20,965 bases of DNA, taken from NCBI GenBank assembly GCA_023398495.1, contig JAEWSG010000146.1:1-20965 (forward strand), in the 5' to 3' direction. How positions within the stretch are numbered: the stretch's first letter is position 1; each line of letters begins with the position of its first letter. The translations under genes were made by a program, and so were the position numbers. The notes beneath the pieces were generated by a model. The model was not told where the DNA came from and did no database searches. It was given only the letters and a program-made list of their open reading frames with translations. This document shows positions 14,539 to 20,965 of this stretch, piece by piece. The stretch comes from Bacillota bacterium. Lineage in GTDB: Bacteria; Bacillota; Clostridia; Acetivibrionales; Acetivibrionaceae.

Positions 14539-15021
14539 CTAAACCTCTTTAAGCCGTTCGATCAATAAATCAATGGCTTCCTTTATCTCGGTTGCACATC
14601 TTCTATAAACCTCTTCAGTCCCACCGTACGGATCGCTTATATCTATTGAAAAACTGTTTATGCCTATACCGTTTTCATAAACATATTCTTTCAAGGTATA
14701 AGTCCTGTTTTTTGCAGCGGGAAAGAAATTAACCAATGCCCTTTTATGCTCCCTCGTCATAGCTAATATCAAGAAAGCGTCCTCAACATCTTCCTGTGTT
14801 ATACGCTTTGATTTGTGATATCCTATATCAATATTCCAGTCTCTTAAGACTTCTGAAGCATATGTACTGGCACATGTCCCTTCAAAAGCCGAAATACCGG
14901 CTGATTTAGCAGTAAAACGCTCCATACGTTCCCCTTGTTTTTGAACGGCACTATTAAATATACCTTCAGCCATTATACTTCTGCATGTATTCCCTGTACA
15001 AACAAACAGTACCATTTTCAT
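14539..15021 (-). CDS. ywlE: Low-molecular-weight phosphatase, YwlE-type protein arginine phosphatase
   Basis: 160 aa. The phosphate loop C-T-G-N-T-C-R-S begins at Cys8, and the catalytic Asp lies in the later SDPYGG motif. A Thr directly after the nucleophile Cys is the feature that tunes YwlE to phospho-arginine rather than phospho-tyrosine, so an arginine phosphatase is the best call; tyrosine activity is the alternative. Such enzymes oppose the McsB arginine kinase in protein quality control, but mcsB is not in this window. The start was moved 10 codons downstream to the ATG at 15021, 8 bp after GGGAG, because the longer frame begins upstream of the ribosome site. It follows the Sua5/YwlC gene by 59 bp, as in B. 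subtilis where ywlC and ywlE are close. Confidence 0.88.
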   Translation of the reverse strand: MKMVLFVCTGNTCRSIMAEGIFNSAVQKQGERMERFTAKSAGISAFEGTCASTYASEVLRDWNIDIGYHKSKRITQEDVEDAFLILAMTREHKRALVNFFPAAKNRTYTLKEYVYENGIGINSFSIDISDPYGGTEEVYRRCATEIKEAIDLLIERLKEV

Positions 15022-15080
15022 TTTCCTGTCTCCCTCTCCAGTAATGTCCAATACTATAATTCAATTTCCTGAATAAATAC

Positions 15081-16136
15081 TTATACCTCAATAATATTAT
15101 ATCCTGCTGCCTTTTTCATTCTATTCATCACAGCAAGCCCAATACCTGAAACATCAACGGCCTCAGCCAATATAACCTTTACATCTGTCTTGTCAAAAGC
15201 TCTCAGAGCCTTAAAGAGATTTGCGGCTATCGTCCCAGGATCCAACCTGCTTCCAAGAGATACGGTCAAAAACTCAGGATACATATGAGTAGTCTGATCT
15301 GTTGCCAGAATTCCTACCTTAATACCCTTTTCTTCGTAGTCTCTGGCCATCTCATTTATGCGTAACACGATTTTTTCCTGTTCACCCTCTACAATTATTA
15401 CATCTGCTTTTGGTGCATAATGTTTATATTTCATTCCCGGTGATCTTGGTATTACCCTGTCATCAAGACTTTTCCCGGCAATAGCGGTATCAATCTGAAT
15501 CCGCCCCAAAACGCTTGTAAGCTGTTCTACCGTAACACCTCCAGGGCGCAGCAACATAGGCGGTTCTAAAACCATATCCACAACTGTAGATTCAACGCCT
15601 ATATCAGAAAATCCTCCATCTATTATTACATCTACCTTACCATTTAAGTCATTAATCACATGTTTTGGATCTGTCGGACTCGGTTTACCTGAAACATTAG
15701 CACTTGGAGCCGCTACTGGTATTCCTGCTTCCCTTATTAATGCAAGTGCAATGGGATTGGCTGGAACTCTGACTGCTACAGTATCAAGTCCTGCAGTTAT
15801 AATTTCCGGAATTATCGACAGCTTTTCCATAACTAATGTAAGCGGACCCGGCCAGAACTTGTCCATCAAATGTAATGCTTTTTCAGGTATTTGTGCTACT
15901 AAATTTACTACAGAATTCTTATCAGCAACATGTACTATAAGAGGATTGTCCGAGGGTCTTCCCTTTGCTTCAAATATCTTCTTTACAGCCCCCTCATTCA
16001 AGGCGTCCGCCCCAAGTCCATAGACAGTTTCAGTCGGAAACGCCACCAGACCTCCATCTCTCAAAACCTGGGCTGCGTATTTTATCTTTAATATATCAAT
16101 ATTATCAATATCAACTTTTATAATCTCGGTTTTCAA
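15081..16136 (-). CDS. ywlC: L-threonylcarbamoyladenylate synthase (Sua5/YwlC, TsaC2 type)
   Basis: 351 aa. It makes threonylcarbamoyl-AMP from threonine, bicarbonate and ATP, the first step of t6A37 in ANN-decoding tRNAs. The YrdC-like domain (about 15-205) shows GLVAFPTETVYGLGADA, KGRPSDNPLIVHV and APSANVSGKPSPT. After the linker SPGMKYKHYAPKA comes the Sua5-specific C-terminal domain (about 235-345), so it is the long Sua5 form rather than short TsaC. The start is a TTG 9 bp after GGAG and gives MKTEIIKVD. It lies 39 bp after the ZIP transporter gene. The partners TsaB, TsaD and TsaE are not in the window. Confidence 0.93.
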   Translation of the reverse strand: MKTEIIKVDIDNIDILKIKYAAQVLRDGGLVAFPTETVYGLGADALNEGAVKKIFEAKGRPSDNPLIVHVADKNSVVNLVAQIPEKALHLMDKFWPGPLTLVMEKLSIIPEIITAGLDTVAVRVPANPIALALIREAGIPVAAPSANVSGKPSPTDPKHVINDLNGKVDVIIDGGFSDIGVESTVVDMVLEPPMLLRPGGVTVEQLTSVLGRIQIDTAIAGKSLDDRVIPRSPGMKYKHYAPKADVIIVEGEQEKIVLRINEMARDYEEKGIKVGILATDQTTHMYPEFLTVSLGSRLDPGTIAANLFKALRAFDKTDVKVILAEAVDVSGIGLAVMNRMKKAAGYNIIEV

Positions 16137-16175
16137 AACTCTTCTCTCCTTTAAAAACCCACTGCTTATTGAGCA

Positions 16176-16916
16176 CTAATTTATAGTCGTTACTATTATA
16201 CCACAAACTATGCCTAAAACATTACTTATAGAAGGAAGTCTGCCTAAATAAAGTTTTTTTGATTCAACCATGAGCTCTCCGTATACTACATAAAGCATAG
16301 CTCCGGCAGCAAAGCCAAGGCATGCCCCTATAAAATTTTCTGAAATCCCTCCAATTATTGCACCAAACAAAGCACCCAAACCCATTGGCACTCCTGAAAG
16401 TACAGTAAAGAAAAAGGCCTTTTTGCTTGAGAACCCTCCTGCTTTCATAGGGACTGCCATTGCAATGCCTTCTGGTATATCATGGATTACAATTACGGCA
16501 GTTATCATTACACCCAACCTCAAGGAGGCCTCAAACCCTGAACCTACTGCAAAACCTTCCGGAAAATTATGAAGAGCAATTCCGACAGCCATTACAATAC
16601 CAGCCCTCAGCAAACCGGAATTTTTACCTTTAACTCTTATAAATTCAGCCCTACCTACAAACTCCTCAACTATAAGTATAACAAATACCCCAAGAAAAAC
16701 ACCTAATAATGTAAGCTTAACTCCTCCATAATTAAATGCCTCCGGTATCAGTTTAAAGCATACAACCGAAGTCATCAATCCCGCTGAAAATTCCAGAGTA
16801 GAGCTTATAAAACGCTTATCAACTTTCTTAACAAAAAAAGCCATTAAACCTCCGATACTTGTACCTGCAATACCGGAGATAAGGCCAATAAGAGTAACTT
16901 TTATCAAATATTCCAC
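16176..16916 (-). CDS. ZIP-family divalent metal transporter
   Basis: 246 aa, about eight membrane helices. The metal-binding helices carry the family pair ALHNFPEGFAVG and VIHDIPEGIAMAVP, the bacterial ZupT/ZIP signature for zinc, iron or manganese uptake; the exact metal cannot be told. The long His-rich cytoplasmic loop of many ZIPs is absent, replaced by a short basic loop (about 92-102). The GTG start lies 7 bp after GGGGG. It is placed between prfA and ywlC. A 175-bp gap separates it from prfA and may hold its own promoter. Confidence 0.9.
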   Translation of the reverse strand: MEYLIKVTLIGLISGIAGTSIGGLMAFFVKKVDKRFISSTLEFSAGLMTSVVCFKLIPEAFNYGGVKLTLLGVFLGVFVILIVEEFVGRAEFIRVKGKNSGLLRAGIVMAVGIALHNFPEGFAVGSGFEASLRLGVMITAVIVIHDIPEGIAMAVPMKAGGFSSKKAFFFTVLSGVPMGLGALFGAIIGGISENFIGACLGFAAGAMLYVVYGELMVESKKLYLGRLPSISNVLGIVCGIIVTTIN

Positions 16917-17023
16917 AATAAACCCCCATATCCTAAATCCCGCTAAATCAGCTTAATACACCTGACATTAACGCCCTGGACTTAAAATAAATTTATACCA
17001 AATTCTATTCATCTTAGGGGCAA

Positions 17024-17029
17024 ATTATA
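17024..17029 (-). promoter_or_regulatory. Candidate -10 for the ZIP transporter / ywlC / ywlE unit
   Basis: A perfect TATAAT occurs on the minus strand in the prfA-ZIP gap. The possible -35 elements (TTGGTA at 15 bp or TTGAGT at 20 bp) have poor spacing. This is tentative. Confidence 0.3.
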
Positions 17030-17073
17030 ATTACTTTTTAACATTACCAACTCAACTTTCCCACAGCATTTTT

Positions 17074-17087
17074 GGGCCCTTAGGGGC
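17074..17087. other. GC-rich hairpin directly after prfA
   Basis: GCCC and GGGC arms (GCCCTTAGGGGC at 17076-17087) stand only 4 bp past the prfA stop in otherwise AT-rich DNA. On the minus strand it is followed by A-rich rather than U-rich sequence, so it is not a normal terminator. It may aid mRNA 3' stability. Confidence 0.35.
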
Positions 17088-17091
17088 TTAA

Positions 17092-18174
17092 CTAAAATTC
17101 ATCATCAATTCCACCGCTTCCAAGACGCTCAGTCTGATCTGTAGTAATCAGCGTATCTATTACCTCATCAATATCTCCATCTAAAATACTCTCGAGTTTG
17201 TAAAGCGTAAGTCCTATTCTATGATCGGTAATCCTTCCCTGAGGATAGTTATAGGTCCTTATTCTTTCGCTTCTGTCACCTGTACCAACCTGACCCTTCC
17301 TGGCCTGTGCAATTTCACTGGTCTGCTGTTCCTGGGCCATCTCATACAACTTAGATCTCAAAACTCTCATAGCCTTGTCTTTATTTTTATATTGTGACCT
17401 CTGATCCTGACAGCAAACAACTATACCTGTAGGCAAATGTGTTATCCGTATTGCAGAATCGGTCTTGTTAATATGCTGTCCACCCGCACCGGATGCCCTA
17501 TAGGTATCTATTCGTAAATCATTAGGGTTTATATCAACATCAACCTCTTCAACTTCCGGCAAAACAGCTACTGTAACGGTAGAAGTATGGATCCTGCCAT
17601 TTGCTTCTGTTTCAGGTATTCTTTGCACACGATGCACTCCACTTTCAAATTTCAGCTTGCTGAAAGCTCCGCTGCCTTCAATAGCAAACACTACTTCCTT
17701 AAAACCACCTATTTCTGTAGGATTTGAATCGAGGATTTCCGTTTTCCATCCACATCTTTCAGCATATTTTGTGTACATTCTGAAAAGTACGCCGGCAAAC
17801 AAAGCAGCTTCCTCACCTCCGGCACCTCCACGTATTTCTACAATTACGTCTTTATCGTCATTTGGGTCTTTTGGAAGAAGAAGGATTTTAAGTTCCTTTT
17901 TGATTTTTTCCAGACTTACTTCTGCTTCTTTCAGTTCCATCTCGACCATTTCACGAAAATCTTTATCAATTTTGTCATTGAGAAGCTCCTTTGCATCGGC
18001 AATCTCCTTTGTGACACTTTTATATTCACCATACTTGCCAACCAATTCCTGAAGCTCTGCATGCTCCTTCATCAATTTCCTGTATTCGTTCTGATTCTCA
18101 ATCACTGCCGGATCACTAAGCTTATGATTCATTTCCTCATATCTGTTCTCCGCAGCCTGTAATCTATCAAACAT
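17092..18174 (-). CDS. prfA: Peptide chain release factor 1
   Basis: 360 aa, full length. RF1 reads UAA and UAG stops and triggers peptide release on the ribosome. The tripeptide anticodon region is P-E-T (187-189, in RIPETEANGRIHTS), of the RF1 PxT form rather than the SPF of RF2. The catalytic GGQ is at 231-233 in ASGAGGQHINKTDSA. The N-terminal helical domain is about 1-110. The ATG start has GAGG 6 bp upstream. In many bacteria prmC, the methyltransferase for the GGQ glutamine, follows prfA; here the next gene is the ZIP transporter, so prmC must be elsewhere. Confidence 0.97.
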   Translation of the reverse strand: MFDRLQAAENRYEEMNHKLSDPAVIENQNEYRKLMKEHAELQELVGKYGEYKSVTKEIADAKELLNDKIDKDFREMVEMELKEAEVSLEKIKKELKILLLPKDPNDDKDVIVEIRGGAGGEEAALFAGVLFRMYTKYAERCGWKTEILDSNPTEIGGFKEVVFAIEGSGAFSKLKFESGVHRVQRIPETEANGRIHTSTVTVAVLPEVEEVDVDINPNDLRIDTYRASGAGGQHINKTDSAIRITHLPTGIVVCCQDQRSQYKNKDKAMRVLRSKLYEMAQEQQTSEIAQARKGQVGTGDRSERIRTYNYPQGRITDHRIGLTLYKLESILDGDIDEVIDTLITTDQTERLGSGGIDDEF

Positions 18175-18215
18175 CTTGCACCTCTAATTTATAGAATATT
18201 AAACCACAATCACAT

Positions 18216-18244
18216 ATTATATCATGTATTTATGCTATATTCTA
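18216..18244 (-). promoter_or_regulatory. prfA: Extended -10 promoter for prfA
   Basis: On the minus strand TAGAAT (18239-18244), 17 bp, then a perfect TATAAT (18216-18221) preceded by TG at the extended position. This gives a leader of about 35 nt to the prfA ATG. The rest of the 357-bp gap to the plus-strand HTH gene is AT-rich; I find no gene in it and no convincing promoter for the HTH gene. Confidence 0.6.
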
Positions 18245-18531
18245 GACAAAAATTAAGTAATTAATGCTTTTATTAATGTTCAGGAAACCAGAAATACCAA
18301 ATACAATTGTAAAATAAAGTAAATGTCTTCACTAAATTCTTCGGTTACCGATTCACCTTTCTTTTATTTTTCATTTGTCATAATATAGAAGCATAAATTA
18401 AAGACTTGAAAATACATGACTTGCAGGAAAGTTAATTGGAATCACCTTATATAGATAATAAGAGCTTTGAGCCAATAAAAAGCCGAAGCTTTTAATAAAT
18501 AATATTTACAAAAAGTCAGGGGGAGTTATAT

Positions 18532-19029
18532 ATGACTCGTAAAGTTCTTCAAACAACTTTAAAGGTACTGGGTATAAAAAAGTCCTACGCTGCTAAAATC
18601 ATTGGGGTTAAAGATGGCACTTTCAGCTCAAAGCTTAAAAGTTACAGAAATACATCATACAGATTTTTTGATGATGAAATATCCTTGATGCTCAATAAAT
18701 TATTTCATGAAAAGCTATGCATAAAAGCAGAGGACCACGATCTTCAAAAAATCAAAAAAGAAGTTAAAATCAAGGAATTGGCGGATGCAATTTACTTTAC
18801 AACAAAAAACGATCCACTCTTTACTAACGAAAAAAACTTTTACTCCAATTATTCAAACGAAAGATATTATGAATTTATCATCAATACCATTTGGCTTGAA
18901 CAAACTATCAGTAACAGGTATCACTCGTTTATAACAGAAAATTCTTATCTTGACAAAGATCCGGTTGAAACCTTTGAAGCTTTTGAAAATAGTGTTTTTT
19001 ACTACAAAAAGGGAACTATCGGGCTATAA
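18532..19029 (+). CDS. Small helix-turn-helix protein of unknown function
   Basis: 165 aa. I do not recognise the family. Residues about 5-58 look like a phage-repressor-type HTH: helices around LQTTLKVLGI, then SYAAKIIGVKDGTFSSKLKSY with the turn at IGVKDG, then a helix at ISLMLNKLF. The remainder (about 75-165) is helical, charged and rich in aromatics (Tyr/Phe), with no transmembrane segment or catalytic motif that I can name. The ATG start has a strong GGGGGAG 6 bp upstream, and a good terminator follows the stop by 60 bp, so this is a genuine single-gene unit. It points away from prfA and begins the accessory-looking right end. It could be a small transcriptional regulator; no target gene is visible beside it. 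Confidence 0.75.
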   Translation: MTRKVLQTTLKVLGIKKSYAAKIIGVKDGTFSSKLKSYRNTSYRFFDDEISLMLNKLFHEKLCIKAEDHDLQKIKKEVKIKELADAIYFTTKNDPLFTNEKNFYSNYSNERYYEFIINTIWLEQTISNRYHSFITENSYLDKDPVETFEAFENSVFYYKKGTIGL

Positions 19030-19089
19030 CGAAAATACTTTTTTATCAATATATTTCGTAAAGCGTATAAACTTTTTCTCTTCAATTGT

Positions 19090-19132
19090 CAAAAGGGTAT
19101 GCAAAAAGCTCCCTTTTGCCAATCTTTTTTTT
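19090..19132 (+). terminator. Rho-independent terminator after the small HTH gene
   Basis: CAAAAGGG (19090-19097) pairs perfectly with CCCTTTTG (19111-19118) across a 13-nt loop. CCAATC and eight Ts (19125-19132) follow on the plus strand. Confidence 0.8.
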
Positions 19133-19219
19133 GTAAGAATCAATGTGTTAGTTTTTCGAGAAAAACAATTTCTGTTACAAGGTACCCGTAACTTTTCAAT
19201 ATCTATAATTTCAAACCTT

Positions 19220-19317
19220 GAAATTCATGCTTATCACATTTCGTCCAGGAATCTCCCCTTATCCCTAGATAGATAGTATTAACCTGTTCACTCAGGAATC
19301 TACTATACATGAATTTC
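19220..19317. other. Structured non-coding segment (nested inverted repeats)
   Basis: GAAATTCATG (19220-19229) and CATGAATTTC (19308-19317) are perfect complements. Inside is a two-step hairpin in which ATAGTA pairs with TACTAT and CCTG with CAGG. CAGGAATCT occurs twice (19246-19254 and 19293-19301). This lies in a 540-bp gap without a gene, between a terminator and the FHA gene. It could be a small RNA, a regulatory site or a decayed mobile element; I cannot choose between these. Confidence 0.4.
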
Positions 19318-19468
19318 GCAAACCACAACATCTAATCAGATAACGTTTGGATACTATATATATTTGCTTTACATCTGAAATTTCAACCGCAATATAATTA
19401 TACATAAATAATTCGTGTATATGTTTTATACGTTATTTACATAAGCTTCGTATTTTCTTGTTATTGGT

Positions 19469-19524
19469 GGGTGCATGTAATAAATGTAAAGAAAAACATT
19501 CCAGAAACTTAAGTTCCGCAGCCT
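19469..19524 (+). repeat. 56-bp direct repeat, left copy (downstream of the FHA gene)
   Basis: It matches 20772-20827 at 52 of 56 positions in the same orientation; all four differences are transitions. It contains the palindrome AACTTAAGTT (19506-19515). Right after it comes a GC-richer fold in which TGGTCG pairs with CGGCCA (about 19523-19554), reaching almost to the FHA gene stop. Confidence 0.75.
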
Positions 19525-19569
19525 GGTCGTTCCGCTGCGCTACACTGCTCGGCCATGCAACCCGTAGCA

Positions 19570-20652
19570 TTAGTTTTCAGGAATTATAAACAGATACTTA
19601 AAATTAACCAGACTGATAACATCGTTATTGAATATCTCACGCTTTTCTCCGAGCGAAAGCCGTTCTCCATTAACATAAGTACCATTTTTTGAATTAAGGT
19701 CTGTGATAAAATACTTTCCGTCTTCCAGATTTATCAATGCATGTGTCTGTCCTATAACTCTGCTTGAGATAACATAGTCTGAATACTCGCTTATTCTGCC
19801 GATAGTAAAATTATCTTTAAATATTTTAAATCTTTCAGCATATTCCTCTGCACTTAAAGTATCATTGTCTAAAATGCGCTCCATAAAAGGACAAATAATC
19901 TCTTCAACATCTTCGTTAGAAGAAATGATAACAGTTGTCTCACCAACACGCTCAACGAGTTCAAGATTTTCAATGCCGAAGTCTTCGATTTCCTTCAGGC
20001 ATTTGTTTTCATCGGCTCTGATAAAATGACTTTTTTTATTCTTGTCAGTAACTTTAAAGGAATAGTGCCTTGTATAATCGGTTATGGGATCAACCAGATC
20101 TCTCCTTAAAAGTTCCTCAACTATTCCTTCAGCCAGCTTCTTAAGTGTAATTCCCAAATCACTTCTTATGTCTATAAGTCTGTTCCCAATTATTAGCCGA
20201 ATACTCTTTTTATTTTCCTCATTGCTTTCATCACTATATATTTCTATTACCTTTTTCCACAAAAATTCAACCCTGTTTTTACATAACGAATGGTATTCAT
20301 ATGCACTTTCAACAAGCCTCTTCGCAAATTCAGGCTCCATTACAAACTCTCCCAGATATACTTTGGTATTATCAGGCAGTTCCAGACCATCCAGCAGGCT
20401 CTCAAGTAATTCCCTATCCAGCAACCCTCGGTTTAAACGCTTTTGATAACACTGCTCAAAGACTTCTGCAATTTTAATAATTGAAACACCCTTAACTGCT
20501 CTGGAATTGCCTACATTAGGAAGATTCCTTCCTTTCTCCCAGTTTTCAAAGGTGTCAATACTGATCCCAAGCCTTTTTACACATTCTATTTTGTTGACAA
20601 AAAGAATTTTTTGAAGCCCACTTAGTGTATCTCCAAATATTTTTATGTTCAT
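19570..20652 (-). CDS. XRE-like HTH protein with a C-terminal FHA domain
   Basis: 360 aa from the chosen ATG. Residues about 12-66 look like an XRE-type HTH (ECVKRLGISIDTFENWEKGRNLP). A middle region of about 70-280 is helical and unrecognised, and the last 75 residues are an FHA domain: IGR (284-286), SR at 297-298, His304 in GQTHALI, then ITDLNSKNGTYVNGERL. FHA domains bind phospho-threonine peptides, so the protein may link a Ser/Thr kinase signal to DNA binding; this is inference, and no kinase is in the window. The VIGQTHA segment differs from the common SRxHA form. A frame start (GTG, 20667) overlaps the ribosome site GAGGTG; TTG at 20661 and ATG at 20652 are both possible. It is single, with its own promoter, and lies between two 56-bp direct repeats. 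Confidence 0.85.
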   Translation of the reverse strand: MNIKIFGDTLSGLQKILFVNKIECVKRLGISIDTFENWEKGRNLPNVGNSRAVKGVSIIKIAEVFEQCYQKRLNRGLLDRELLESLLDGLELPDNTKVYLGEFVMEPEFAKRLVESAYEYHSLCKNRVEFLWKKVIEIYSDESNEENKKSIRLIIGNRLIDIRSDLGITLKKLAEGIVEELLRRDLVDPITDYTRHYSFKVTDKNKKSHFIRADENKCLKEIEDFGIENLELVERVGETTVIISSNEDVEEIICPFMERILDNDTLSAEEYAERFKIFKDNFTIGRISEYSDYVISSRVIGQTHALINLEDGKYFITDLNSKNGTYVNGERLSLGEKREIFNNDVISLVNFKYLFIIPEN

Positions 20653-20726
20653 AACTCTCAATATCACCTCAAGTTGTACACAAATTATCTCATAAAGTTT
20701 CTTTTATTAAGCTACTTTTCAAGACA

Positions 20727-20755
20727 ATTATATAAAAAACGTATAAGCAATGCAA
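20727..20755 (-). promoter_or_regulatory. Promoter of the HTH-FHA gene
   Basis: On the minus strand TTGCAT (20750-20755), exactly 17 bp, then a perfect TATAAT (20727-20732). The start would be near 20720, leaving a leader of about 65 nt before the ATG. It lies between the gene and the right copy of the 56-bp repeat, inside the repeat-flanked segment. Confidence 0.6.
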
Positions 20756-20771
20756 GTTAACACCGAAAATG

Positions 20772-20827
20772 GGGTGCATGTAATAAATGTGAAGAAAAAT
20801 ATTCCAGAAACTTAAGTTTCGCAGTCT
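20772..20827 (+). repeat. 56-bp direct repeat, right copy (upstream of the FHA gene)
   Basis: It has the same orientation as 19469-19524, with a start-to-start distance of 1303 bp. Here the palindrome is longer and perfect, GAAACTTAAGTTTC (20807-20820). Its second half is also the left part of the inverted-repeat element at the window edge. Confidence 0.75.
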
Positions 20828-20953
20828 AGAGCCTGTAAATACTCCTCGGGGTCGAGCAAAACTCGCTTCGCTCAGACAATGCTCTCCCTTTCCTCGTCGT
20901 ATTAACAGGCTCTACAACTTGCTTCACAATGTTTCTTACATATTTTTCTTCAC
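20789..20953. mobile_element. Nested inverted-repeat element (MITE-like)
   Basis: The outer ends 20789-20811 and 20931-20953 are imperfect inverted repeats: GTGAAGAAAAATAT, three mismatched bases, then AGAAAC on both sides. An inner pair, TAGAGCCTGTAAATAC (20827-20842) and its complement with one mismatch (20899-20914), encloses a core with CTCGGGGTCGAG and other short stems. No reading frame fits inside 165 bp, so any movement would depend on an enzyme from elsewhere. The inner 88 bp may be a separate element inserted into the outer one. Confidence 0.55.
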
Positions 20954-20965
20954 TTAAATAATATA

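Noticed and set aside
18950..19276. 108-codon plus-strand ORF after the small HTH gene
   Set aside because: It overlaps the end of the HTH gene, runs through the terminator, and has no ribosome site.
19524..19566. GC-richer fold near the FHA gene 3' end considered as a tRNA
   Set aside because: No seven-base acceptor stem, D-loop or T-loop consensus on either strand; only a six-pair stem with a wobble.

Overview
The window looks like a low-GC, Gram-positive Firmicute chromosome from the cellulosome-producing Clostridia (Ruminiclostridium / Acetivibrio type). The reasons are AT-rich DNA, strong GGAGG-type ribosome sites, frequent TTG and GTG starts, clostridial housekeeping gene order, and a secreted protein with a type I dockerin at the left end. 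The genus is inferred from content and order, not from a database match.

Layout. 1-2314: a large hairpin at the edge, then a minus-strand secreted protein (signal peptide, N-terminal dockerin, FN3, transglutaminase-like domain) and a gene-poor stretch with one copy of an AT-rich palindromic repeat. 2315-3049: a plus-strand L,D-transpeptidase of the YkuD family, ending 2 bp from the last gene of the ATP synthase operon. 3052-10224 (minus): the full F1Fo operon in transcription order atpI-B-E-F-H-A-G-D-C. Most gaps in it are 12-52 bp. Only two exceed 100 bp, after atpE (c) and after atpA (alpha), and both hold strong stem-loops. The gap after atpA is built from the same repeat seen near 2100. 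10393-18174 (minus): wecB/mnaA and a tagO/wecA-type transferase (cell-wall sugar precursor supply), dCMP deaminase, upp (pyrimidine salvage), rpiB, a YwlE-type arginine phosphatase, a Sua5/YwlC tRNA threonylcarbamoyl enzyme, a ZIP metal transporter and prfA. 18175-20965: an accessory-looking end with a small orphan helix-turn-helix protein (plus), a gene joining an XRE-like HTH to a C-terminal FHA domain (minus), two 56-bp near-identical direct repeats around the latter, and a nested inverted-repeat element at the right edge.

How the genes fit. The atp operon makes a proton-type ATP synthase, because the c subunit lacks the sodium-ligand pattern. The upstream block is a housekeeping cluster for translation termination, t6A formation, nucleotide salvage and wall precursors. 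I see no CRISPR array, tRNA, rRNA, prophage or defence cassette. The points most worth checking are the repeat family that has entered the atp operon and supplies part of the atpA stop codon, and the repeat-flanked HTH-FHA gene. Several starts were moved from the longest reading frame using ribosome-site spacing and family N-termini (atpD, atpG, atpA, atpH, atpE, wecB, rpiB, ywlE and the FHA gene).
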